Under the pieces are notes generated by a model that ran no database searches, was not told the DNA's origin, and saw only the letters and a list, made by a program, of their open reading frames with translations. 64,000 bases of DNA from JAOXRU01 sp965247735 (GTDB lineage Bacteria; Bacteroidota; Bacteroidia; Flavobacteriales; Flavobacteriaceae): NCBI GenBank assembly GCA_965247735.1, contig CBDFHN010000001.1:496001-560000 (forward strand). Reading direction: 5' to 3'. The translations under genes were made by a program, and so were the position numbers. This document shows positions 16,816 through 24,762 of this stretch, piece after piece (the first letter of the stretch is position 1; each line of letters begins with the position of its first letter).

Positions 16816-17097
16816 TTATGAGTCGCTCTTGGAAAAGATGCTTACTGCCTTTTTTAAGATGTCGCGCTCTATAGTTACATCTCTTAATTCTTTTTTCAAA
16901 GCTTTTAATTCTTGGGCTTCTATAGAAAGTACTTTCTTTTTAGAAAAATCTCCAGATCTTGCTGCAAATTCCCGTCCCCAGCGACAAATCATACCTGGGT
17001 TTAATCCATATTCCTCTCCAAGTTGTTTCGGTTTACTTCCAGATTTTAATAGTGATACTATCATTACCTTAAACTCGTTATCATGTTTTTTTGCCAT
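16816..17097 (-). CDS. IS3 transposase OrfA (HTH)
   Basis: 93 aa helix-turn-helix protein (MAKKHDNEFKVMIVSLLKSG) with a leucine-zipper-like second half (ELKALKKELRDVTIERDILK). It binds the terminal repeats in this family. It ends 48 bases before the first ATG of OrfB and overlaps its frame, as usual for IS3. Confidence 0.9.
   Translation of the reverse strand: MAKKHDNEFKVMIVSLLKSGSKPKQLGEEYGLNPGMICRWGREFAARSGDFSKKKVLSIEAQELKALKKELRDVTIERDILKKAVSIFSKSDS
16849..16855 (-). promoter_or_regulatory. Programmed -1 frameshift heptamer
   Basis: The minus strand reads A AAA AAG in the OrfA frame (TTA AAA AAG). Slipping back one base continues as GSKHLFQERLIRYQF into OrfB. A AAA AAG is the standard slippery site of IS3 elements. 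Confidence 0.7.
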
Positions 17098-17159
17098 AAT
17101 CTAATATATAAATATTATATGGACTCTAAAAAATCGTCACATCAAAGGTAGACACTCCA

Positions 17160-17245
17160 CCTAGTTTGGCCAATGACTTTTTTGTCCGGTTCAGTCAACA
17201 CGGTGTTCATGTTGGGTCGTACCGACCACAGAACGCTTAGTTATT
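17160..17245 (+). mobile_element. IS91-like remnant 4, right part
   Basis: After the IS3 copy the IS91-like tail resumes with AGTTTGGCCAATGAC; about 320 bp of the normal tail are deleted at this point. The hairpin and CTTAGTTATT end are intact and stop at the matched end of unit 8. Confidence 0.6.
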
Positions 17246-18757
17246 GGCGGTAGTTTTTATTTCTTCTTTCTCAATTCAAGATTCCAAGGTATATGAATCC
17301 TTTTTAATTCTTCTTCTTTAATATTCATACTTAATCTCAAATGATTAAGTGGAACGCATAATTCCTTTTGTAAATTTTCAATAAACTGCAGGTAATTTAC
17401 TTGAATAGCATTAAAATCATCTTCATTGTCAAAATCCTCAAGATATTCAATGTCGTGTTGTTTTACGGATATCAGTTTATGAGCTGTCATTGTTGATTCT
17501 CCTACAGTCCAAGTTACAGCCTTGAATTGAATTTCAATCGCTAAAGTCATATGCGGTACAGAAGGAATATAAAAAAGAAAATCGCTAAAAGGTTGGACTT
17601 GTTTATTTATGAACTCAAATGAACTTTTAAATTGCTCGTTTCCTTGAAGTTCAAAAATATCATCAATTAATTCGCATTTAAAATTCTCTTGCCTAAAATG
17701 ACCTTTAGAATCAAAGTAAATTTCAAATAGAATTCCATTTAATATGTGATTTTCTCCATCGATAATACTATTCTGTAGCCAAGTGTTTAAATTCTTAATT
17801 ATGGAATTTGCAGAAAATTCGCCACCAATAGCAGTCTGTAAAATATTTCTACCCAAAAGGAAAAGGTCACTTATTTCAGCTTCTTTAAAATTAATATTTG
17901 ATATTTTTTTGATTGCAGGCTCTTGTTTGTACCAATCGTGACTTTTAAGACGCTCAATAATTTCATCAATTTCAGTTCCTTTTGATTGAAAATTTTCGTC
18001 CGCGATATGTTCTTGTTTGTATGGTAAATCGGTTGAGTGTACTAATTGTCCAGAATTAAAACAAAAATTACCTATTAATGATGTGTGTTCCCAACTTGTT
18101 TGTTTTCCTTTGGATAATGTATAAACTGATGTTCTTACTCTTTTAAAGAAGTCTTCAATTGGAATATTAACATCATCGATATGATTTAAAAATGCTCCTG
18201 TGTAAATACTATTTCTTCCCGCTCCGTAATCCATTGCTTTTTCTCCAGGTGAAGTTGAAAAAGCTATTAATGTTCCTTTTGGTGCATAAATTGGTGCAAG
18301 ACCTTGACTATTAATTCCACGATATTGACTTGGAAGTGGGTTGTCTCTGCAAGCATCAAGTATTAAAATATTAATTATTGATTTTGCTCTTTGCATATAT
18401 TCAATAATTTCGCTTAGAGGAAATGATGTGTTTTTGGCAGAAATGTCATCTTCAAAATTTGTGTCTATTGAGGTCAAATAGTTTATTCCCTCAATTTGTA
18501 ATCCGTGTCCAGAAAAATAAAAAACTCCTATATCGTATTTCTTTAAATCTTCTCCAAATTTTCTGATATCTCTGTCAAATTTTTCTCGGTCACAATCGAT
18601 AGATTCATTTACTATAAACCCAAGGTTTAAAAGTTTTTGAGAAACATCTTCAGCATCATTTACAGCATTGACAAGTTTATCCTTATCTAAAGAATAATCT
18701 GCGTTTCCAATTACTAAAGCTAATGCATTCATAGATGTTTGTTTAAATTACCGCCAA
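17244..18757 (-). repeat. Cassette-like unit 8
   Basis: Left end TTGGCGGTA (17244-17252) and right end TACCGCCAA (18749-18757) are perfect 9-bp inverted matches around the caspase-like gene. Confidence 0.7.
17257..18732 (-). CDS. Caspase family (C14) protease with unassigned C-terminal half
   Basis: 491 aa, cytoplasmic. Residues 1-230 form a caspase/metacaspase p20-like domain: ALVIGNADY start, His76 in FYFSGHGL and Cys128 in ILDACRDNPLP, both catalytic. Residues 230-491 hold about 260 residues of mixed helices and strands with no family I can name; they contain KGTEIDEIIERL and FEIYFDSKGHFRQENF. Bacterial caspase-like proteins often act in abortive infection or as toxin-like effectors, with the second domain sensing or recruiting. 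A defence role is an inference, supported by the accessory setting. It has no partner gene in the unit. Confidence 0.85.
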   Translation of the reverse strand: MNALALVIGNADYSLDKDKLVNAVNDAEDVSQKLLNLGFIVNESIDCDREKFDRDIRKFGEDLKKYDIGVFYFSGHGLQIEGINYLTSIDTNFEDDISAKNTSFPLSEIIEYMQRAKSIINILILDACRDNPLPSQYRGINSQGLAPIYAPKGTLIAFSTSPGEKAMDYGAGRNSIYTGAFLNHIDDVNIPIEDFFKRVRTSVYTLSKGKQTSWEHTSLIGNFCFNSGQLVHSTDLPYKQEHIADENFQSKGTEIDEIIERLKSHDWYKQEPAIKKISNINFKEAEISDLFLLGRNILQTAIGGEFSANSIIKNLNTWLQNSIIDGENHILNGILFEIYFDSKGHFRQENFKCELIDDIFELQGNEQFKSSFEFINKQVQPFSDFLFYIPSVPHMTLAIEIQFKAVTWTVGESTMTAHKLISVKQHDIEYLEDFDNEDDFNAIQVNYLQFIENLQKELCVPLNHLRLSMNIKEEELKRIHIPWNLELRKKK

Positions 18758-19627
18758 CATTATAGGATTAAATCATTAAGCCAAGGGCGCAATTTGATTT
18801 AATCCGCCGTTGAACTATGGCGTGTCAATTTTACCTTTAAAAGCTATGGAGATTGAATCCTTTTTTCTTTATCCAAAGTTAGGATTTTTGAAATAAGTAG
18901 AGATATATTTCGTGTTTTTATTCTGTTTTTGATATGCTATGGAGCAGACTTGGTATAATTTACAATGTTGATGTCCTAGTTTTACTATTTTCTTCCATTT
19001 TGGCATATAATTCTCTATACCCGAAAAAAGGAATATTTTAAAACTAGCATCAAAAGAGTTTATCCGATGGTTTGCATTGCATATTTTACCCAAAGGGTTT
19101 GTTCGTATCCGCCATTACGGATTTTTAAGTAGCAGTTGGAAAAAGGAAAAATTACCGCTCTTGCAACTGCAATTAGCAGACAGGAACCTGTTAGAGATTG
19201 AAACCTTTGTTCCTCAAGAAAAATCGGTACATCGCATTTGTCCGAGTTGTAAAAAAGGGGAGTTGATCACCCTTTTAACTTTTGACAGCCGTGGCCCACC
19301 AAAGAATTACAAACAGATCGTAAAACGTAAACTATTGAAATACAATAAATAAGAACCGCCCTAAAAGAGGGCTTGGTAAACTATTGCATAAAATGAAAGA
19401 AAAAGGGGTAGAGCCCCGTAAATACACAAAAGGAGTATGAGATTTGCATTAAAATAGTACTCTTTATATGGTTCTCTATAAATAAGAGACTATAAAACGG
19501 TATACCAACAAGCTTCTTCCTTGCCAAGGTCTAGACAAACCTCTCGAATTCCCCCTTATCTACTATTTCTGGATCAGTCAACAAGTCATATAGCGCTAGC
19601 CTATCGGCGCGCCATATGCTTAGTTAT
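18758..19627 (+). mobile_element. IS91-like element remnant 5
   Basis: It starts like remnant 1 (ATTATAGGATTAAATCATT). It carries another IS91 transposase C-terminus, then a tail that differs from the other copies. The terminal hairpin has arms CATATAGCGC and GCGCGCCATATG, unlike the others, yet the last bases are again GCTTAGTTATTG. Different hairpins with one shared end suggest related but distinct IS91-like elements. Confidence 0.55.
19050..19352 (+). pseudogene. IS91 family transposase, C-terminal fragment (second type)
   Basis: The frame has HILPKGFVRIRHYGFLSSSW, CPSCKKGELI and FDSRGPPKN and ends ..KRKLLKYNK-stop. It differs from the 4,286 copy in the middle (longer, with ADRNLLEIETFVPQEKSVHR), so it comes from another member of the family. 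No N-terminal domain. Confidence 0.7.
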
Positions 19628-20538
19628 TGTAAAACGTTTTTATTCTTCATCAATTTCAGACATTCGCTCGTTTATAAACTCAAAAAATCCGATTTCTCCT
19701 GAAATTTCCCAAACTTCGTGGTCCCAATCTACAGTAGTATTTCCATTGTTTTTGTAGAAACATTGAGCATTTCCACCACCATCTGGATAAAATTCAAGCA
19801 AATCATTAAATGAATATCCTTCGGGTTGAGCATTTTGTTCTTTACAAATTGGATTCATCATTTCAGCCATTACTTTTATATCATCATTTGCCATTATAAA
19901 ATATGCATCATAGATTTCTCCAAAGCCATCGTGGATTGCGTAAAAACTATTTAAGTCAGTAGGGATATTCCAATTAAAGGACTTTAGGTTATTATTAGGT
20001 TCAGGATTCAGAAGTGGTGCGCCACCAGTATATACTTTAAAATAATTTCTATCATCATAAAGTTTCATATCAAGTAAATAATGTAAATGCCAGGTGTTTC
20101 CTTTCCTTTCTACGTATATGAATTTACATCTGTCTTTTAATGATGCAAGTAAGTTTGGAATTTTTCTAGAAATTGATTTAAAATTTTCGTTGATAAATTC
20201 CTTAATATTTTTGTCATTTAAGTTTGTCCAAGGACATTCTTTTGGAAAATCTCCAAGTTGATAATAATTCGAACTATTTCGTGATTCAAACACAAGCTTA
20301 ATTCCGTCAAAACCATATTTATTTACGATTTTATTTTCCAAGTTTGTAGTTCGGATAAATTCAGGGTTAAATTCTTTTTCCGAATCTCTTTTAAGTTCAT
20401 TTCGAAATTGGTTTTCTAATTCGGAAGTCAGGTTTTGATAATTTATTTTTTTATTGTTCTGACTATCACAGCCAAAAAAAGATAGGATTCCCATTATTAA
20501 AATTATATGTTTCAATGTTTCTCTCAAATGTTTTACAA
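19627..20538 (-). repeat. Cassette-like unit 9 (first unit of the array)
   Basis: Left end TTGTAAAAC (19627-19635) and right end GTTTTACAA (20530-20538) are perfect 9-bp inverted matches. It is the unit nearest the leader promoter at 20,587. Confidence 0.65.
19640..20527 (-). CDS. SUKH (SMI1/KNR4)-like lipoprotein
   Basis: 295 aa with a lipobox in MGILSFFGCDSQ. The C-terminal 110 residues carry the SUKH pattern: NIPTDLNSFYAIHDGFGEIY, then FNDLLEFYPDGGGNAQCFYK, TVDWDHEVWEI and FFEFINERM. SUKH proteins are mostly immunity proteins against secreted toxins. Here the domain would sit in the periplasm on a lipid anchor, less common than the cytoplasmic form. No toxin gene is adjacent. Confidence 0.7.
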   Translation of the reverse strand: MRETLKHIILIMGILSFFGCDSQNNKKINYQNLTSELENQFRNELKRDSEKEFNPEFIRTTNLENKIVNKYGFDGIKLVFESRNSSNYYQLGDFPKECPWTNLNDKNIKEFINENFKSISRKIPNLLASLKDRCKFIYVERKGNTWHLHYLLDMKLYDDRNYFKVYTGGAPLLNPEPNNNLKSFNWNIPTDLNSFYAIHDGFGEIYDAYFIMANDDIKVMAEMMNPICKEQNAQPEGYSFNDLLEFYPDGGGNAQCFYKNNGNTTVDWDHEVWEISGEIGFFEFINERMSEIDEE

Positions 20539-20586
20539 CAAGTACCTATACGCACCATTGCGTATATTCCTATTATCCTAGCATCT

Positions 20587-20594
20587 CAAATATA
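20587..20594 (-). promoter_or_regulatory. TATATTTG -7 promoter element, leader copy B
   Basis: Minus-strand TATATTTG about 60 bp upstream of the first gene of the array, with TTTTG 23 bp further upstream as a possible -33 element. The surrounding bases (CTAGCATCTCAAATATAAAA on the + strand) match copies A and C. Between here and 20,820 I see only AT-rich sequence with two CTATACGC repeats and no gene. Confidence 0.5.
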
Positions 20595-20829
20595 AAAAAT
20601 ATACAGTTAATATTCAGCAAAACTATCACTATTTATAAGAAATAGATTGCTACCCGTATAATAAACGTATACCTATACGCTTTTATCTGTTATAGCTTTA
20701 TAGCAAAGTTCTATAAAAATATGGAATTGGCATTGCGGGTTTCCACAACACAGTAGATTTAATACAGTTTATCAAAAACTTTATTAGAGCTACTCACTTT
20801 ATGATTAGCCTTCCTGAAAACTTAATTGC

Positions 20830-21275
20830 TGTTACTTCAGTCTTGATTGCTGCTACTTAAGTCTTGATTGGAGCTACTTTATTCTTGATTGCTGCTACAA
20901 GTTTAATTGCTACTACTTCAGTCTTGGTTGCTGCTACTTGAGTTGCGATGGCTGCTACTTGAGTTGCGGTGGTTGCTGCTTGAGTAGCGTTGGCTACTAC
21001 TTCAGTCTTGGTTGCTGCTACTTGAGTTGCGATGACTGCTACTTGAGTTGCGTTGGCTGCTGCTTGAGTTGCGTTCGCTGCTGCTTGAGTTGCGTTGGCT
21101 ACTGCTTCAGTTGCGGTTGCTGCTGCTTCAGTTGCGGTTGCTGCTGCTTGAGTTGCGTTGGCTACTGCTTCAGTTGCGGTTGCTGCTGCTTCAGTTGCGG
21201 TTGCTGCTGCTTGAGTTGCGTTGGCTACTGCTTCAGTTGCGGTTGCTGCTACTACAGTCTTGATTGCTCCTAATA
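20830..21275 (-). repeat. 21-bp minisatellite (about 16 recognisable units)
   Basis: Near-perfect 21-bp units such as GTTGCGGTTGCTGCTGCTTCA. Because 21 is a multiple of three, several frames stay open; on the minus strand a 149-codon frame from a TTG start encodes Ala/Thr heptads (ATATEAA, ANATQAA), and the + strand is open too. With no ATG or clear ribosome binding site I treat it as a tandem repeat first. If translated, the product would be an Ala/Thr-rich regular helix. Confidence 0.75.
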
Positions 21276-21348
21276 AAGAATAGTTATATGCTAGTAAATT
21301 ATACAACGGTGGTATAAGAAGTATGTTTAGTAGTATTTATAATAGAAA

Positions 21349-21414
21349 ACATTGCGTAATTCTATTTTCTTTTGAAAAGCAAAACCTATCCTGATAGGAG
21401 AGGAAACAAAACTA
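21349..21414 (+). repeat. Duplicated 66-bp motif, copy 1
   Basis: The block contains TTTTGAAAAGCAAAACCTAT and the palindrome CCTATC-CT-GATAGG followed by AGAGGAAACAAAACTAT. It recurs almost unchanged at 21,764-21,830. The function is unknown; the hairpin could be a small regulatory or processing site. Confidence 0.6.
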
Positions 21415-21443
21415 TATATAGCACTCCAATAGCACCATAAATA

Positions 21444-21462
21444 AAATAATGATTTTCATTCA
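21444..21462. promoter_or_regulatory. Fur-box-like site 1
   Basis: AAATAATGATTTTCATTCA, close to the Fur consensus GATAATGATTATCATTATC with mismatches. It pairs with the better site at 21,561. Confidence 0.35.
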
Positions 21463-21560
21463 CTATTTTTATTTGTTAGAAGATGTTCATGATGTGCTAC
21501 GTAGTTCCATTGATGAAAAAACGCAATTGAGGAAGGAAATTCATGAGTACATCTAAATAA

Positions 21561-21578
21561 ATAATGATTATCATTTTT
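21561..21578. promoter_or_regulatory. Fur-box-like site 2
   Basis: ATAATGATTATCATTTTT contains the perfect 13-bp palindrome AATGATTATCATT at the centre of the Fur consensus. It lies about 330 bp upstream of the small Cys/His-rich gene and 830 bp upstream of the TonB receptor. Iron control of these genes is an inference; AT-richness raises the chance of a false match. Confidence 0.45.
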
Positions 21579-21763
21579 TCCATTGATGAAAAAACGAAAC
21601 AAAAAAATCTAGTCTGACTATATTTTGTTTAAATTTATTGTTCATCCCATAAATTATAGGAACTCACTATCGTTCAAACAGCCTATAATTTTTAATGAAA
21701 TTTCACTTCAAATTTCACAACAAAATCTAGATAGGACATAAAAACAGTATCATTCAAAAAATA

Positions 21764-21830
21764 ACATTGCGCAAGTCTATTTTTTTTTGAAAAGCAAAAC
21801 CTATCCTGATAGGAGAGGAAACAAAACTAT
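21764..21830 (+). repeat. Duplicated 66-bp motif, copy 2
   Basis: Second copy of the motif at 21,349, with the same CCTATC-CT-GATAGG palindrome. It ends about 65 bp before the gene at 21,894. Between the copies the pair CATTGATGAAAAAACG also occurs twice (near 21,510 and 21,580). Confidence 0.6.
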
Positions 21831-21893
21831 TGGGTAATAGTTTTTTTGAATATAATTCTATTATAATGCAATTAGTTTATCTTTGTGCTGCAA

Positions 21894-22211
21894 ATGAGAA
21901 TATTTACAGTTATACTAGCAACATTTATTTTGGCATTATCGCTAAAACCATGCGCTGATGATTTTTCTGAAGAGGCTGCTATTGCTATTATGGACGGTTC
22001 AGATTCTCATGAGCATTCTAGTGATTCGGACGATCCTTGTTCCTCTACATGCATCTGCGAATGTTGCGGAATACCATTGGCATTAACTATAACTATTCCT
22101 TTTAAAATTACCGAAACAAGAGTTATTCCTATAAAAATAGCAAAAGAATACTATTCTATTTATGCTTTTGATTTTTTCTCTAACATTTGGCAACCTCCAC
22201 AAGTGGGCTAA
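21894..22211 (+). CDS. DUF6660-like small Cys/His-rich exported protein
   Basis: 105 aa from MRIFTVILATFILALSLKPC; a GTG three codons upstream is also possible. After the signal peptide come an Asp/His/Ser-rich stretch (GSDSHEHSSDSDDPC) and a dense Cys cluster (CSSTCICECC), a likely metal-binding site. Such short proteins commonly precede TonB receptors in Bacteroidota and are related to heavy-metal handling. The receptor starts 180 bp downstream. TATCTTTG, a match to TAnnTTTG, lies at 21,878, so close that a nearly leaderless transcript would result. Confidence 0.7.
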   Translation: MRIFTVILATFILALSLKPCADDFSEEAAIAIMDGSDSHEHSSDSDDPCSSTCICECCGIPLALTITIPFKITETRVIPIKIAKEYYSIYAFDFFSNIWQPPQVG

Positions 22212-22390
22212 TTTTTTAGGTTCTGTATGGAACATCAGGTTAGTTTAGCAATATTTAGTAAATACTAGACTAATCTACTACCTTAATATAAACATATGAG
22301 GTATCAATAAAAATAGTTTACCATTTAGCGGCAAGTCTCTGGGAATATCACCCAATTGGACTATTGCTCCGTGATTAAAAATCAATAAAA

Positions 22391-24577
22391 ATGAAAAAGA
22401 TATTTTTGAGCATAGTGCTCATTATGTTTTGTAGCATTATGGTTAGTGCACAAACAGCTACTATAGTTATTAAAGTAGCATCAAACGAAGATAAAACGCC
22501 GTTAATAGGTGCAACGGTACATTTTACAACGCTACATAAAGGCGTAGTAACAGATTTTGATGGGAATGCTAGTTTTTCTAATATTCCTAATGGCACACAT
22601 CAATTAGAAATATCATATTTAGGATATGAGACTATTACCACTACATTAATAGTACCAACAACAACTTCGCCAGTTTTCTATTTGCACGAGTTAGAAAATC
22701 ATTTAGAAGAGGTGGTTTTAAGAGCAACACGAAGTACACGTACTATAAAAAAGATTCCAACACGAGTAGAGTTTATAGGAGCAGAAGAATTGGGAGAGAA
22801 GGCAATTATGAATCCTACCAATATCTCCATGGTATTGCGCGAAAGTACAGGAATACAAATGCAACAAACCTCGCTTAGTAGTGGAAATTCTAATATTAAA
22901 ATTCAAGGGCTAGATGGTAGATATACGCAGTTACTAAAAGATGGTTTTCCGTTGTATGGTGGTTTTTCTAGTGGATTGAGTATCATGCAAATTCCACCGT
23001 TAGATTTACAACAGTTTGAAATTATTAAGGGAAGTTCTTCTACATTATATGGAGGAGGAGCCATTGCTGGTTTGGTAAATATGGTTTCTAAAACACCAGA
23101 TTATGATCCTAATTTAGAAATAATGCTAACGCAGACCCAAGCAGCGGGTAGTACCGCAAATGTGTTTTATAGCAAAAGGAATAAAAAATACGGAGTTACA
23201 TTATATGGTTCTGGACATTCCCAAAAAGTATATGATTCCGATGATGATGATTTTAGCAACCTACCAAAAACGAAGTCTATATCTCTTAATCCTAAATTCT
23301 TTTATTATCCTTCGGATGATACTACATTCTGGTTGGGTATTAATGGTACTTATGATGATAGAATAGGAGGAGATGTTACTAAAATTGAGTCTGGTGCTTC
23401 TGGTGACCATTTGTATACTGAAACCAATGTCTCTAAACGATTAAGCTCGCAGGCAGTATATACCTCACAATTAGATAGTACAAGTACCATAAACATAAGA
23501 AATAGTATTGCGTTTTTTGATCGGGATTTAAATGTGCCTACAATCAATTTTAAAGGACAACAGGTAAATACGTTTACAGAACTAAACTATGCTAAAGGAT
23601 TTGAAAGAACCGATTGGATATTTGGTGCTAACTTATATACCACCAATTTTAATGAGGTAAATACAAGTAGTCTACAAAGAGACCAGAGTGATATTACTGC
23701 TGGTATTTTTGTAAATAATATTTATGACCTTTCGGAGAATTGGATTTTAGAATCTGGACTTAGAGCTGACTATGCTAACGATTGGGGATTTTTTCCATTG
23801 CCAAAAATATCGTTATTGTATAAAAACGATAGTAATTTTTCTAGTAGAATAGGAGGAGGACTGGGTTATAAAATTCCTGATATTTTTACAGAAGAAGCAG
23901 AGTCTATTAGTTTTAATAGGGTTTTACCAATAGATAGAGATGCCCTAAAAGCGGAACGTTCTTATGGTGCCAACCTCGATTTTAACTACCAAGCAAAACT
24001 TACCGATAAAATAACAGTGTCTATAAACCAGTTGTTTTATGTAACTGCAATTAGAAACGGATTGTTATTGGCTGGCAATACCAATGGTACTTTTGAATTT
24101 GAAAATGCAAGTGGAGAAATATTAAGTAAAGGAGCAGAAACTAATATAAAATTTAGTTATAAAGATTTTAAATGGTTTCTTAACTATGCATTGATAGATA
24201 CCCGATTGAATTATTTATCAGGAAATCCACAAAAACCATTAACAGCAAAACATAATGCTGGATCTGTAATAATGTATGAAAATGAAAAATGGAGAATTGG
24301 TTTTGAAACCTACTATACCGGAAAACAACTATTGAGTACTGGTGAAGAAACTACAGACTATACCCTTCTTGGGCTATTGGTGATGAAAAACTTTAAATGG
24401 GGAGGGGTTTTTACCAATTTCGAAAACTTTACTGACAGGCGTCAAAGTAAGTTTTCCACACTGGTATTACCGCCACATGGAAATCCTAGTTTCTCAGAAA
24501 TATATTCGCCTACAGATGGTTTTATTTTTAGTTTGGGGATTATAATTAAGCCTTTTGGAAGTGAAGGACATCACTAG
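22391..24577 (+). CDS. TonB-dependent outer-membrane receptor
   Basis: 728 aa. Signal peptide 1-21 (..CSIMVSAQ), CarboxypepD_reg-like domain about 22-105 (TPLIGATVHF, GVVTDFDGNASF, YLGYET), plug domain about 115-230 (IKIQGLDGRYTQLLKDGFPL, FEIIKGSSSTLYGGGAIAGL), then a 22-stranded barrel to the C-terminal ..GIIIKPFG. The family imports ferric siderophores, haem, cobalamin or metals by TonB energy. The Fur-like sites and Cys-rich partner suggest iron or another metal. It is three genes away from a siderophore operon, so it may be the cognate receptor, but the link is not shown by the sequence. Confidence 0.85.
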   Translation: MKKIFLSIVLIMFCSIMVSAQTATIVIKVASNEDKTPLIGATVHFTTLHKGVVTDFDGNASFSNIPNGTHQLEISYLGYETITTTLIVPTTTSPVFYLHELENHLEEVVLRATRSTRTIKKIPTRVEFIGAEELGEKAIMNPTNISMVLRESTGIQMQQTSLSSGNSNIKIQGLDGRYTQLLKDGFPLYGGFSSGLSIMQIPPLDLQQFEIIKGSSSTLYGGGAIAGLVNMVSKTPDYDPNLEIMLTQTQAAGSTANVFYSKRNKKYGVTLYGSGHSQKVYDSDDDDFSNLPKTKSISLNPKFFYYPSDDTTFWLGINGTYDDRIGGDVTKIESGASGDHLYTETNVSKRLSSQAVYTSQLDSTSTINIRNSIAFFDRDLNVPTINFKGQQVNTFTELNYAKGFERTDWIFGANLYTTNFNEVNTSSLQRDQSDITAGIFVNNIYDLSENWILESGLRADYANDWGFFPLPKISLLYKNDSNFSSRIGGGLGYKIPDIFTEEAESISFNRVLPIDRDALKAERSYGANLDFNYQAKLTDKITVSINQLFYVTAIRNGLLLAGNTNGTFEFENASGEILSKGAETNIKFSYKDFKWFLNYALIDTRLNYLSGNPQKPLTAKHNAGSVIMYENEKWRIGFETYYTGKQLLSTGEETTDYTLLGLLVMKNFKWGGVFTNFENFTDRRQSKFSTLVLPPHGNPSFSEIYSPTDGFIFSLGIIIKPFGSEGHH

Positions 24578-24702
24578 TTGATACTGCTAATATTGCTAGC
24601 TTATAGTTGCGTAATGGATAGTAGCGGCATCCTTTTTTGACAACGGAGAAAAAGATATAGCGAATAGCCAGACCCGATAGGGATACGCCCATAATAGATT
24701 AT

Positions 24703-24743
24703 AAAAAAAGGATGCAACTCATAATAGAATTGCATCCTTTTTT
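24703..24743. terminator. Bidirectional terminator
   Basis: AAAAAAGGATGCAA and TTGCATCCTTTTTT form a perfect 14-bp stem with a 12-base loop between the convergent receptor and peptidase genes, with A and T tracts on both sides. Confidence 0.9.
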
Positions 24744-24762
24744 AGTTTTAAAAACAGAAAGT

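Larger units (their letters stand above)
15903..17159 (-). mobile_element. Intact IS3 family insertion sequence
   Basis: 1,257 bp with imperfect terminal repeats beginning TGGACTACC on the left and TGGAGTGTCTACC on the right (read inward). It is flanked by a 3-bp duplication CCT. Removing it with one CCT restores ..TTAAAACACCTAGTTTGG.., matching the uninterrupted copy at 13,712. Both reading frames are intact, so this may be the one element in the array that is still active. Confidence 0.85.

Noticed and set aside
18869..19093. Minus-strand frames over the IS91-like blocks (also at 4,125)
   Set aside because: They lie antisense to the transposase remnant and recur only because the blocks are repeated.
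20938..21273. Cys/Gly-rich and Leu-rich + strand frames in the 21-bp repeat
   Set aside because: These are other frames of the same minisatellite without start signals.
22315..22390. Possible riboswitch before the TonB receptor
   Set aside because: GCGGCAAGTCTCTGGGAATAT looked structured, but I could not match it to a known aptamer core or find an expression platform.
22391..24577. Calling the TonB receptor the certain receptor of the siderophore
   Set aside because: A peptidase gene on the other strand and 2.9 kb separate it from the operon; the Fur-like sites and Cys-rich partner fit other metals as well.
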